Origin: Planctomycetaceae bacterium UBA969
GTDB taxonomy: Bacteria > Planctomycetota > Planctomycetia > Gemmatales > Gemmataceae
Assembly (NCBI GenBank): GCA_002303765.1
Contig: DBCB01000069.1
Location: 1-20,494, forward strand
DNA: 20,494 nucleotides
Direction of reading: 5' to 3'
Shown here in pieces: positions 1-8,108 of the stretch; positions within the stretch are counted from its first letter, which is position 1; each line of letters opens with the position of its first letter. The translations under genes were made by a program, and so were the position numbers. The notes beneath the pieces were generated by a model. That model ran no database searches. It was not told the origin of the DNA and was given only the letters and a program-made list of their open reading frames with translations.

Positions 1-1
1 A

Positions 2-370
2 AGCATTGACCCTATGGAAATCGGCGAACAAACCGCGCTAACCTTAAGACTAATTAATAACAGCCCAAACCCTATTAAAAATTTGATCTTAAGTGCGATC
101 TCGCCTGATACTACAATTGTAACCGAGGGGCGTGGCCCAACAAACTTCAGCAGGCAACCAGATAAAGTGGGCTTCCTGCCTTTACCAATCTTAGAGCCAG
201 GAAAAGAAGTAACTTACTCATTATTTTTGCAGGCAAAAAAACCTGGAGATGGGACTTTTAGACTGGAATATTCAGCAGATGAAGGCATTTCGGGCAAGGC
301 AGAAGAAACAATTTCGATTCTTCCTTCAAGCAAGGCCCCTGCAAGCAACGAACCGCCTGCTCTACCTTAA
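2..370 (+). CDS. DUF11-like repeat-domain protein, C-terminal part (5' end outside window)
   Basis: This is the end of an open frame that enters from the left edge; no stop lies upstream of the first visible Met (position 14), so the true start is outside the window. The visible residues begin with a D-P-M-E-I-G-E-Q-T-A-L-T-L-R-L-I-N pattern and later have a G-P-T, a P-L-P-I-L-E-P-G-K-E-V-T-Y pattern and a G-D-G-T-F-R-L stretch. This matches the immunoglobulin-like DUF11/conserved-repeat domain common in large secreted planctomycete proteins. Only this last repeat and a short Pro/Ser-rich tail are seen. The stop lies 3 bases before the end of the convergent small gene. The role is probably envelope or extracellular structure; no catalytic motif is visible. 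Confidence 0.72.
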   Translation, partial: SIDPMEIGEQTALTLRLINNSPNPIKNLILSAISPDTTIVTEGRGPTNFSRQPDKVGFLPLPILEPGKEVTYSLFLQAKKPGDGTFRLEYSADEGISGKAEETISILPSSKAPASNEPPALP

Positions 371-373
371 TTC

Positions 374-592
374 TTATCGCATTGCTGAATAGCCAAACCC
401 TTTAACCATGGCTGCACGCCAATGCTTGGGCTGAACTTTTCTATAGCGCTGGGCAGCTTCGGTATTTAATGAATCACTCATTACAACCCTAGAACCAACT
501 TCGTCTGCCTTTGCTTTTTTGTTTGCACCTACAAACATCAATCCACTCAGAACCAAAAAGCTGGCAACAATTCCGATTACCCATTTTCGCAT
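374..592 (-). CDS. small secreted hypothetical protein (72 aa)
   Basis: The 72-residue protein has an N-terminal basic pair, a hydrophobic stretch (about residues 4-22) and an A-K-A-D site around residues 28-31, consistent with a signal peptide; the mature part would be about 43 residues, basic and rich in Arg and Lys. An AAGGAAG ribosome-binding sequence lies about 8 bases before the ATG, which supports this as a real start. The gene is convergent with the DUF11 protein, with only 3 bases between the stops. I do not recognise a family and assign no function. A nested inverted repeat sits just upstream (618-654) and may be part of its leader. Confidence 0.6.
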   Translation of the reverse strand: MRKWVIGIVASFLVLSGLMFVGANKKAKADEVGSRVVMSDSLNTEAAQRYRKVQPKHWRAAMVKGFGYSAMR

Positions 593-617
593 TGCAACAC
601 TTCCTTGTGCATTCTTC

Positions 618-654
618 CTTAAAAGCCAAGATTAAATCTTCAGCAACTTTTAAG
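618..654. repeat. nested inverted repeat upstream of the small secreted protein
   Basis: CTTAAAAG (618-625) is matched perfectly by CTTTTAAG (647-654), and inside it AAGATT (628-633) is matched by AATCTT (635-640) with one base between. The element is about 26 bases upstream of the start of the minus-strand 72-aa gene. It could be an operator-like palindrome or a 5' UTR structure. It is AT-rich, so chance is a real alternative. Confidence 0.35.
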
Positions 655-847
655 TTAATCAACACTATTGCAACAACTATGCCTAAGACTTTATTTTTTC
701 ATTCAGAAAGGTAATATCACTTTAAACCACTACAAAAAGGCTGATAAAATATTTTCCCACTCATTTAGAAAAAGATTACCCAAGTTCCAATCTTTGAAAA
801 TATTACCGATCGATTGTACTCATGTGATCTCAAAGCTTGCACATATT

Positions 848-1951
848 TCAAAATGATTCTAAAGGATCACTTTCCACCTCAGAAGCTATGACTTCCACTG
901 CAGTAAATCGGGATTGAAGCTTAGTAGCCAACGCCTCAATACCAAATCTTTCTGATTTATAATGCCCCAGTAAAAGGATCGACTTGTTTTGATCTTTAGC
1001 ACTTAACAAATCATGAAACCGTGCTTCACCGGTAATAAAGCATTCCGCACCTTGCATGAAAGCCTGAGTCATCAGTGATGCCCCACTGCCACACACCACC
1101 GCCACCTTCGAAACTAATCTCTTCTCATTCCCCGCAAATGAAACATGCTTGATACCTAAGGCTTTCTCAAATTTTCCAGCAAGTTGCACAATCGAAGTAG
1201 GCATCGTAAGCAATCCAATTCTACCAGTGCCTGAACCTGTTGGTTTAGGTTTAAGCATAACAAGATCAAAAGCTGGCTCTTCATAAGGATGAGAATTTTT
1301 AAGCGCAGAAACAACTGCTTGAATTCGTGAAGCTTGGCAGATAACCTCAAAACGTTGCTCCAGAACTTTTTCCCGCTGCCCTTTTTTTCCCACCACCGGA
1401 CTGGCTTGTTCATTGCCAAAAAAAGTGCCTGTCCCTTCCATAGTAAAACTGCATTCCTTGTAATTACCAATAACCCCTGCACCTGCTTCAAACAAAGCCT
1501 CACTTACTTTTTGAAGATTCTCCCCAGGCACAAAGGTAACCAATTTTACTTCTTCTTTACTTTGCGACGAAATGATCGGGCCAAGATTTTTCGCACCAAT
1601 CAACTCCAATAAAGATTCATTGATGCCACCTTGCGCATCATCCCATCGGGTATGCAGCGAATAAACCCCTATTCCTTTCGTTGCAAGCTTCCAAAGAATC
1701 GATCCTTCCGAACTACTCGTATTCATGTTTTTAATTGGTTTAAAAGGCAACGGGTGATGCGTGACAACCATCTGAACTTTTTGATTGCTGGCTTCATCAG
1801 CAACTTCTTTGGTAAGAGTCAGGCAAACCAATACTTTATTGACATCAGACGAAAAATCGCCCATTAATAGGCCGGTATTATCCCAATCCGCTGCAAGCGA
1901 ACGAGGCGCAATTTGATCAAACCAAGATACCATCTCTGAAACTTTTGTCAT
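848..1951 (-). CDS. NIF3 / GTP cyclohydrolase type 2-like dinuclear metal protein
   Basis: This is a complete NIF3 family (DUF34) protein of 367 residues, the longer form in which a PII-like domain is inserted between the two metal-binding halves. Metal-site motifs are VVTHHPL at residues 62-68, HTRWDDAQGGIN at 100-111 (Asn of the usual HTN is replaced by Arg), a TGEARFHD motif, and GHYKSE at 329-334 near the C-terminus. The family forms hexamers with a two-metal centre; its in vivo substrate is unresolved, and a GTP cyclohydrolase activity has been reported for some members. The start lies 15 bases after the stop of the upstream heme protein, so the two are probably co-transcribed. No strong ribosome-binding site is visible. 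Confidence 0.93.
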   Translation of the reverse strand: MTKVSEMVSWFDQIAPRSLAADWDNTGLLMGDFSSDVNKVLVCLTLTKEVADEASNQKVQMVVTHHPLPFKPIKNMNTSSSEGSILWKLATKGIGVYSLHTRWDDAQGGINESLLELIGAKNLGPIISSQSKEEVKLVTFVPGENLQKVSEALFEAGAGVIGNYKECSFTMEGTGTFFGNEQASPVVGKKGQREKVLEQRFEVICQASRIQAVVSALKNSHPYEEPAFDLVMLKPKPTGSGTGRIGLLTMPTSIVQLAGKFEKALGIKHVSFAGNEKRLVSKVAVVCGSGASLMTQAFMQGAECFITGEARFHDLLSAKDQNKSILLLGHYKSERFGIEALATKLQSRFTAVEVIASEVESDPLESF

Positions 1952-1966
1952 AAAATCTGCATCCCA

Positions 1967-4963
1967 CTACATTCCAGAAACTTGTAAAAGATAAGCAATC
2001 AGGTTTGCCATATCTTCTGGCTTTACCTGCATTTCTAAACCTTCAGGCATAAGCGATTTGGCAGTCGCCTGAATCGATTCAATTTGATTTCTCAGGATTG
2101 TATCCTCGGCATTCTCACCGCGTTTAAGATTCACGGAAGTCCCAGACTCCGATGCCAACAAACCACTAAATATTCGCCCCTGCTTTGTTTCGATAGTGTA
2201 ATTGACATATCTGGGATCAACTTCCCTGCTAGGGTCAAGAATCGCAATTAGAAGGTATTCTGGATTTTTGCCACGAATCGCAGCAAGAAGATCTGGTCCA
2301 ACCTGATAGCCCATGTCATCAAATTTATGGCAAGTCGCACAGTTTTTCCTGAATACTTCTTTTCCCTTTATGTGATCACCCTTCATTTCCAAAACCTTGG
2401 TATACGAATCCACCACCTGTTTACGATTAGTTGAAGTGGTTTTTGCAAGTATCGCAATCACTTTTTGTTGCAGAGAAACTTGGTTTAATTTTTTAAGCTG
2501 CTCTATTCTGGAAGCCTCAAGATGCGATGGCTGGATGATCCCTTTTTCCATCCCATCAATAATAGCTTCAATGCGATCTTTTCTGGAAAAAAGAGTTTCC
2601 ACAGCTTCACGCCTTAACGATGGGCTGAAAGAAGGCCATGCATTAAGAATGATCTTACTCACTTCTGTTTTTTTATACGCAGACAACACCTGCAGAGTAG
2701 CAGTTTGAATTGCGGGAGGCGTTTGCGCCTGAAGTAATTCAGGTGCAAGTTGCGAAATAACAGAAAATGGCCCCATCGCCAGCAATCGCAATGCAGACAA
2801 CCTGCTTGCAATCGGGGCATTGGAAAGTCGAGCGGTATTTGCAGCATTATCAAACAACGGCATCAAACTATCGAGAGCCTTTTTCAATTGATCATCCGGT
2901 TTTTCCCAAAGATCTTCAGCAGAATTCCCGATTGCAACCTGGCTTTGGGCAATGCCTTCAAGAATAGCTGCCCGTAAAGTAGGCTTAAAGCTTGGCCTTT
3001 GCACCAGCATCAACAATTTTGCCATCTCGGCATTTTCTAAACGGGTTGATGATACTGCAGAAAGCCGCGAAAGAAACGCCTCTCGACCCGTGTTACCCCC
3101 AGCACCAATTGAATCGTCATCAAGAAGCTCCAAAAGAAGTTTACCTCCAACTTGAGCTGATGAGCTAAGAATGGCTGTCTGCATCCAACGATCTTCACCA
3201 TCACTTTTTACGAGCTTAATCAAAGTGTCTTTACATTTATCAGGCCCGACATTACCCATGGCAAATGCCACCTGACAGCGCACACGCGCATCTTGATCGC
3301 CCACAAGATTTGAAACTGATTTTAACACCGTATCCGATTGACTGATTAATTTATTTGAAAGCCTGACAGCATGCAACCTGACGCCAGGCGATGAATCTGC
3401 AAGCGCATGAGCCACCTGCTTCTCTTGCAGCAACTTTAAACCATCAAGGGTACAAAGCGCATGCATTCTGGCTTGTGGCGATAGACTTTTCTGGGCAAGA
3501 TTGATGAGCAAATCCTCGGCACCAACTTGATTACGCTCGACAAGTAATTTCTGAGCCATCATTCGTCTGGTTTGATTTCCTGACTCTAACTCTGCAACCA
3601 ATCCAATAAAATTTGAAGCCTCTGGAAAAGGTTGTGCTTTCTTCATCCCATCTGGAATGATTCTCCAAATACGCCCTTTTCCCTGAGTTTTTAAGGGTAA
3701 AACAGCTTTCATATCTTCGGGAAGGGAAAGTGGTGTTTCAATTACTTCGCGATAAAAATCAAGCACCAATATCGAACCATCCAAACAAAGATTCAAATGC
3801 ACAGGCCTGAACCAGTTGTCCGTTGAAGCGAGAAATTCTTTTTCAGGATCGCCCCGCCTAGAAATAAAGGTTACACCTTTGGGTTCTAGAACATCACGCA
3901 TAATTGCATTATTAGCAGGTTCGCAAATGATGATGCTGTCTCGGTAAGGGGCCTGAACCGAATCAGAATCCAGCAAAAGCGGGCTGCAAGATGATGTCGA
4001 ATATCCTCCCGGAACCAATTCCGTTGCTGGCAACCTCTTGGCTAATTCGCTAGATTTTCTTCTGCTCGTGCGTTCCACCCGCCAGGCTTCAAACGGACTA
4101 ATCCGAAACACCTTGCAAGATGCACCATGTTCCGGAATATCTAGTGCCATGCTTCCCACAGCCAGATAAGGGTTTCTTCGAATCTGATCATCAGGCAAAA
4201 CCATGTGCCTTAAATGTTGACTGTTGGTGGAAGAAAAAAGAGCTCCGAAAGAATCCATGGTTAAACCATATTGTCCGCCCCCGGTGACGGGATCAAGGCT
4301 GTCAGGAATATCAGGCCTGAATCGAATCCCCCTGCCCCGCAATTCAACCGGAGCCATCTTGGGGTTTTCCTTGCTGGTAATAGTTCCCCCATTGCTTCCA
4401 GCTACAGCATGAATTTGATTGTCGAGGCCCCATCTAAAACTGTTCAACATTTGTTGAATATTGTAGGTGTGAAAACCAGTAAAAAGGACTTTAGAAGTAT
4501 CCGCTTTACCATCGTTGTTAGTATCCTCTAAATAAATAAGGTCTGGTGCATTTGCGACTATAAGTCCTTTTTTCCAAGGGAATAAGCCTATAGGAAAGCG
4601 CAAACTCTCTGCAAAAATAGTGCTTGTTTCGTAAAAACCATCTTTGTCTTTATCTTCCAGTAACTTAATTCGCCCAGAAGAAACATCCCCCGTGCCAACG
4701 CCCCCATTTGGATAGCCAATCATTTCAGTGACAAACAACCTGCCTTGTTCATCCTCCGCAAGTGCAACGGGGTCAATGATGGTTGGTTCTGAAGCTGCAA
4801 GGTCGATTTTAAAACCTGATGCGAGCTTAAAGGTTTTCTTTTCTTCGGCAGGTGTCAGGGCTCCCGGATTACTTAAATCCAGAGGTTTAGCATTCTGGCC
4901 CATCAAACCTAGGGCCCCAAATATAAGCGTCCCAAATGATAAAATAAATATAGTTAATTTCAT
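1967..4963 (-). CDS. PVC-type secreted heme-binding protein (beta-propeller, HEAT repeats, cytochrome c)
   Basis: This 998-residue exported protein has three parts. A signal peptide covers about residues 1-22. A sugar-dehydrogenase-like beta-propeller follows (about 45-435), with D-E-Q-G-R-L-F-V-T-E typical of the PVC membrane-bound dehydrogenase domain (TIGR02604 type). Helical HEAT-like repeats occupy about 455-850. A C-terminal cytochrome c domain of the Pirellula/Verrucomicrobium type (TIGR02603-like) has heme motif CATCH at 875-879 and a candidate distal Met in S-L-M-P-E-G near 972. Such proteins are abundant in planctomycetes and are thought to oxidise sugars or other substrates in the periplasm; the substrate cannot be told from sequence. 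An AGGAG site sits 5 bases before the ATG. It is transcribed divergently from the C1 gene cluster, with 59 bases between the starts. Confidence 0.92.
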   Translation of the reverse strand: MKLTIFILSFGTLIFGALGLMGQNAKPLDLSNPGALTPAEEKKTFKLASGFKIDLAASEPTIIDPVALAEDEQGRLFVTEMIGYPNGGVGTGDVSSGRIKLLEDKDKDGFYETSTIFAESLRFPIGLFPWKKGLIVANAPDLIYLEDTNNDGKADTSKVLFTGFHTYNIQQMLNSFRWGLDNQIHAVAGSNGGTITSKENPKMAPVELRGRGIRFRPDIPDSLDPVTGGGQYGLTMDSFGALFSSTNSQHLRHMVLPDDQIRRNPYLAVGSMALDIPEHGASCKVFRISPFEAWRVERTSRRKSSELAKRLPATELVPGGYSTSSCSPLLLDSDSVQAPYRDSIIICEPANNAIMRDVLEPKGVTFISRRGDPEKEFLASTDNWFRPVHLNLCLDGSILVLDFYREVIETPLSLPEDMKAVLPLKTQGKGRIWRIIPDGMKKAQPFPEASNFIGLVAELESGNQTRRMMAQKLLVERNQVGAEDLLINLAQKSLSPQARMHALCTLDGLKLLQEKQVAHALADSSPGVRLHAVRLSNKLISQSDTVLKSVSNLVGDQDARVRCQVAFAMGNVGPDKCKDTLIKLVKSDGEDRWMQTAILSSSAQVGGKLLLELLDDDSIGAGGNTGREAFLSRLSAVSSTRLENAEMAKLLMLVQRPSFKPTLRAAILEGIAQSQVAIGNSAEDLWEKPDDQLKKALDSLMPLFDNAANTARLSNAPIASRLSALRLLAMGPFSVISQLAPELLQAQTPPAIQTATLQVLSAYKKTEVSKIILNAWPSFSPSLRREAVETLFSRKDRIEAIIDGMEKGIIQPSHLEASRIEQLKKLNQVSLQQKVIAILAKTTSTNRKQVVDSYTKVLEMKGDHIKGKEVFRKNCATCHKFDDMGYQVGPDLLAAIRGKNPEYLLIAILDPSREVDPRYVNYTIETKQGRIFSGLLASESGTSVNLKRGENAEDTILRNQIESIQATAKSLMPEGLEMQVKPEDMANLIAYLLQVSGM

Positions 4964-5022
4964 GATTGCTCCTGTTTGCAGTAGACTGCTTTAATCAAGT
5001 GTATCCAAAAAGGTTCTTAATC

Positions 5023-6213
5023 ATGGCAGGAAGATTTAATTTACCTCGCAAGGGCGACAATGCAACCTTAATATTAATAGGTGCAAGCGTTCGCTCCTTG
5101 GCATTTTCGTGCATAAGAGCAGGTTATCAGCCATGGTGCATTGATCTTTATGCAGATGAAGACCTCGCAAAAAACTGCCCCACCACCCGGATTACAAAAT
5201 CGTTTCCCAATGAAATATCAGCCTTGATCAAAACTGCCCCTTTAGCACCCATACTTTACACAGGTGGCCTAGAAAACCATCCAGCACTCTTGCAATCACT
5301 CTCCGCCGAACGAACAATTCTAGGCATTACGGGAAACACCCTCACCAATCTCAGAAATACTTCTGAACTTTATAATCTGCTAAAGTCCAAGCAAATAAAT
5401 ACACCTTCTATTATTATTAGTACCAAAGATTTAAATAAAGAAACCTCATATCTTCGCAAACCTAAATACCGCTCTGGGGGGCTTGGAATAAAGCATTTTG
5501 ATCCAAGTAAACAAGCAATGGTAGATGATTCTGATTTCTACTATCAAGAATTCATAAAAGGCGAAAGCCGCAGTGCCATCTTTTGCTTTACTGAATCAGG
5601 CTTTGAACTTTTAGGCGTGAGCATTCAATCTTCGGGTTCACCCTACTTACACGCAAATGATTTCTTATACTCGGGCAACATGGGGCCAGTAAACCCTTGC
5701 AACTCCGAACTAAAAGAACTTCAAACTATTGGCGAATTAATATCCAGCAATTATCGCCCCCTAGGCCTACTGGGGATGGACTACATTTTAAATGATTCAA
5801 AGGTTTATCCAATTGAGCTAAATCCTCGCTATACAGCTTCCATGGAAGTATTAGAATTAGCCCTAGGCCAAAATTTTATAACTAAACACATGCAAGCTTT
5901 TGGCATCAAGTCTATTTATGATAATCCTACTCCCAGCGAAACAACCGTAATTGGGAAAGCCATCTACTATGCACCACATGATGTTCTGATTCCAAAAGAA
6001 GCACCTTGGCTTTCAATCGATGCAAATCCTAGATTGTTTTCACCTTTTGCAGATATTCCAAAAATCGGCTCTGCTATTCAGAAGGGCTCACCGGTTGTTA
6101 CTATTTTCGCAAAAGCAGACTCTTTAAACGAAGTCAAAACGCAATTGAAAATACGAACTTCTCAATTAGACTCACTATTCCATGTTGGCACTTTGCAAAA
6201 CAACTTGGTTTAA
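5023..6213 (+). CDS. ATP-grasp ligase of the H4MPT/C1 gene cluster (COG2232-like)
   Basis: The 396-residue protein is a predicted ATP-dependent carboligase with the ATP-grasp fold. Visible motifs are an N-terminal G-A-S-V-R-S-L-A nucleotide-binding-like start (20-27), K-P-K-Y-R-S-G-G-L-G-I (146-156), Y-Q-E-F-I-K-G-E-S (174-182), and E-L-N-P-R-Y-T-A-S-M-E-V (265-276), which carries the Mg-binding acidic and Asn residues. The last motif resembles the uncharacterised COG2232 group that co-occurs with H4MPT genes in bacteria. I start it at the ATG at 5023, with AAGG about 10 bases upstream; an in-frame ATG at 4966 would overlap the divergent promoter region and has no ribosome-binding site. It lies 49 bases before mch. 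Its role is inferred: ligation of an amino acid onto a cofactor or side chain. Confidence 0.85.
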   Translation: MAGRFNLPRKGDNATLILIGASVRSLAFSCIRAGYQPWCIDLYADEDLAKNCPTTRITKSFPNEISALIKTAPLAPILYTGGLENHPALLQSLSAERTILGITGNTLTNLRNTSELYNLLKSKQINTPSIIISTKDLNKETSYLRKPKYRSGGLGIKHFDPSKQAMVDDSDFYYQEFIKGESRSAIFCFTESGFELLGVSIQSSGSPYLHANDFLYSGNMGPVNPCNSELKELQTIGELISSNYRPLGLLGMDYILNDSKVYPIELNPRYTASMEVLELALGQNFITKHMQAFGIKSIYDNPTPSETTVIGKAIYYAPHDVLIPKEAPWLSIDANPRLFSPFADIPKIGSAIQKGSPVVTIFAKADSLNEVKTQLKIRTSQLDSLFHVGTLQNNLV

Positions 6214-6262
6214 TTGTCTGATTAAAGGTATTAGTTTTGATCAACATAAAATCGAGGATCGC

Positions 6263-7216
6263 ATGACAGTCAATTTAAATCTTAACGCTGGCGCTCTGCG
6301 CATTGTAAATCGTGCCCAAGCTAAAATAAACGAACTTGGTTTAGGTGTAAGCAAAACAGAGGCAAATGGAACTTTTCTCGATTTTGGCATAAAAAGCAAG
6401 GGTGGAATTCAAGCAGGATTAGAACTAGCAAGGGCTTGCATGTCCGGCCTTGCTAAAATTTCTTTAACCCCCAGCCATCTAGATTTATGGAAAGGTCCCG
6501 CCATCGCAGTTGCTACCGATCACCCCGTTCTTTCATGCTTGGCATCGCAATACGCAGGTTGGCAAATTGCTGTGGGAAAGTTTTTTGCAATGGGTTCAGG
6601 CCCCATGCGCGCCCACTATGGCAGCGAAGATTTATTCAACCATATTCCAGGCAGAGAAAAATCCCCCCATGTTGTTGGCATCCTCGAAACAAGCAAAGCC
6701 CCTGACTCTGCGGTCTTTGATTATTTATCTTCCAAGCTGGAATTGCCTCATGAAAACATCACCCTTTTAGGTGCACCAACTGGCAGTATTGCAGGCTCCA
6801 TTCAGATAGTTGCACGAAGTGTTGAAACAGCAATGCACAAACTTCATGAGTTAAAATTCCCTATAGATTCGATCAAACAAGGTGCAGGCTGGGCACCCCT
6901 GTCGCCACCGTCCCCGGATTTCACCGAAGCGATTGGCCGCACGAATGATGCAATCCTTTATGGGGCAGCAGTGCATCTTTGGGTCGATACAGAAGATGAT
7001 ATCATTGCAAGCTTTGGCCCCAAAGTTCCCTCAAACTCCTCTTCCGATCATGGGCAACCTTTCGCTGAAATTTTTCGCAAAGTGAAAGGCGATTTCTACA
7101 AAATTGATCCCCTCCTCTTTTCCCCTGCAACTGTCCACTTTTACAATTTGAAAACGGGAAAATGTTTCCAGTTCGGCAAGTTTGAAACCAACTTGCTTAA
7201 CAAATCATGGAACTAA
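6263..7216 (+). CDS. mch: methenyltetrahydromethanopterin cyclohydrolase
   Basis: Mch interconverts 5,10-methenyl-H4MPT and N5-formyl-H4MPT in the H4MPT-linked C1 pathway in the cytoplasm. The 317-residue length matches the family, and diagnostic stretches are present: S-L-T-P-S-H-L-D-L-W-K-G (67-78), A-T-D-H-P-V-L-S (84-91), SQYAGW (95-100), FAMGSGPMRA (108-117) and NDAILYGA (228-235). The start at 6263 is chosen because GAGG lies about 5 bases before it; the frame stays open further upstream, but that would overlap the previous gene. In methanogens Mch serves methanogenesis; in methylotrophic proteobacteria and planctomycetes it serves formaldehyde oxidation or detoxification. The other pathway genes (fae, mtdB, fhc) are not in the window. 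Confidence 0.97.
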   Translation: MTVNLNLNAGALRIVNRAQAKINELGLGVSKTEANGTFLDFGIKSKGGIQAGLELARACMSGLAKISLTPSHLDLWKGPAIAVATDHPVLSCLASQYAGWQIAVGKFFAMGSGPMRAHYGSEDLFNHIPGREKSPHVVGILETSKAPDSAVFDYLSSKLELPHENITLLGAPTGSIAGSIQIVARSVETAMHKLHELKFPIDSIKQGAGWAPLSPPSPDFTEAIGRTNDAILYGAAVHLWVDTEDDIIASFGPKVPSNSSSDHGQPFAEIFRKVKGDFYKIDPLLFSPATVHFYNLKTGKCFQFGKFETNLLNKSWN

Positions 7217-7243
7217 TTCCACTTTCATTCACGGACATTATTT

Positions 7244-8101
7244 ATGATTTTCAACATCATGGGTGGCAAAGAAGGTTGGCATGTCAAAGACTTGCTGCGG
7301 GCAGCACAATCCCTTAGGTTTAAAGCCCATATAACCGACTTCCGCTTAATATCCCACTCTCTGGCACAGCCTTCAAAACAAGCGTTTGAAGAAGCAGATT
7401 GCACCATTATCCGAACCATGCCACCGGGTTCTTTGGAACAGGTTGTTTTTAGAATGGATGTACTGCATGCCCTACAGCGCCAAGGAAAAAAGGTTTTAAA
7501 CCCACCCCGGGCACTCGAATCTGCAGTGGATAAATTTCTTGCAAGCGAACTCTTGCAATCACACGGCCTGGATATTCCAAATACCTTTTGCTGCCAAGAT
7601 TCTGATACCGCAATGGATGCCTTCGAAAGATTTGGCAAAGATATAGTTGTAAAACCTTTATTTGGTGCAGAAGGCAGGGGAATATTGCGGATCGAAGATG
7701 AGCAACTGGCATGGAGAGTATTCCGGGCGATCGAAAAGATCGGGGGCGTCATTTATTTGCAACCCTATATCAAACACCCAGGATGGGATCTTCGAATATT
7801 TATTCTCGGTAAAAAAGTTCTAGGCGGGATGAAGCGAACTGCTCCCCAAGGCGCTTGGATGACCAATGTTGCACAAGGTGGAAAAGGCGAAGCTTACAAA
7901 TTAAACTCCAATCTTGAAGAGATTGGCATCAAAGCCTCCAACGCAGTGGGGGCTGAAATTGCAGGAGTTGATTTGATATTAGATGAGAATGGAAAATGGT
8001 TGGTTTTGGAAGTCAATGCTGTTCCAGGATGGAAGGCATTTGCACCAGTTACAGGAATCGATATCGCAAGAGAAATACTTATTTATGCAAACCAATCCTG
8101 A
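7244..8101 (+). CDS. RimK-like ATP-grasp ligase (MptN/Orf9-like)
   Basis: This 285-residue protein belongs to the RimK branch of ATP-grasp ligases, which add glutamate or similar amino acids to carboxyl groups. Motifs visible are V-V-K-P-L-F-G-A-E-G-R-G-I (135-147), W-D-L-R (181-184), T-N-V-A-Q-G-G (207-213) and E-V-N-A-V-P-G-W (256-263, metal-binding Glu and Asn). In methanogens, MptN of this family adds glutamate to H4MPT to make tetrahydrosarcinapterin, and bacterial H4MPT clusters carry a related gene (Orf9). A role in modifying the H4MPT or methanofuran-like cofactor is therefore the best inference; the exact acceptor is not known. It starts 27 bases after mch; the ribosome-binding site is weak. 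The CitG-like gene follows 7 bases after its stop. Confidence 0.88.
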   Translation: MIFNIMGGKEGWHVKDLLRAAQSLRFKAHITDFRLISHSLAQPSKQAFEEADCTIIRTMPPGSLEQVVFRMDVLHALQRQGKKVLNPPRALESAVDKFLASELLQSHGLDIPNTFCCQDSDTAMDAFERFGKDIVVKPLFGAEGRGILRIEDEQLAWRVFRAIEKIGGVIYLQPYIKHPGWDLRIFILGKKVLGGMKRTAPQGAWMTNVAQGGKGEAYKLNSNLEEIGIKASNAVGAEIAGVDLILDENGKWLVLEVNAVPGWKAFAPVTGIDIAREILIYANQS

Positions 8102-8108
8102 AGAAACT

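Noticed and set aside
793..852. TTTGAAA/TTTCAAA inverted repeat at the end of the NIF3 gene, considered as a terminator
   Set aside because: The arms are AT-only, about 40 bases apart, and there is no T-run, so it would not be a stable terminator.
511..856. Two short plus-strand frames between the small secreted gene and the NIF3 gene
   Set aside because: They have no ribosome-binding site, no family pattern, and overlap the start or end of better supported minus-strand genes.
4964..5022. Promoter for the C1 cluster in the 59-base divergent gap
   Set aside because: A transcription start is expected here, but the best hexamers (TTGCAG with a poor -10) are too weak to annotate.
7225..7752. 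Minus-strand open frame of 175 codons
   Set aside because: It lies fully antisense to the RimK-like ATP-grasp gene, whose motifs are intact, and its translation shows no family pattern.
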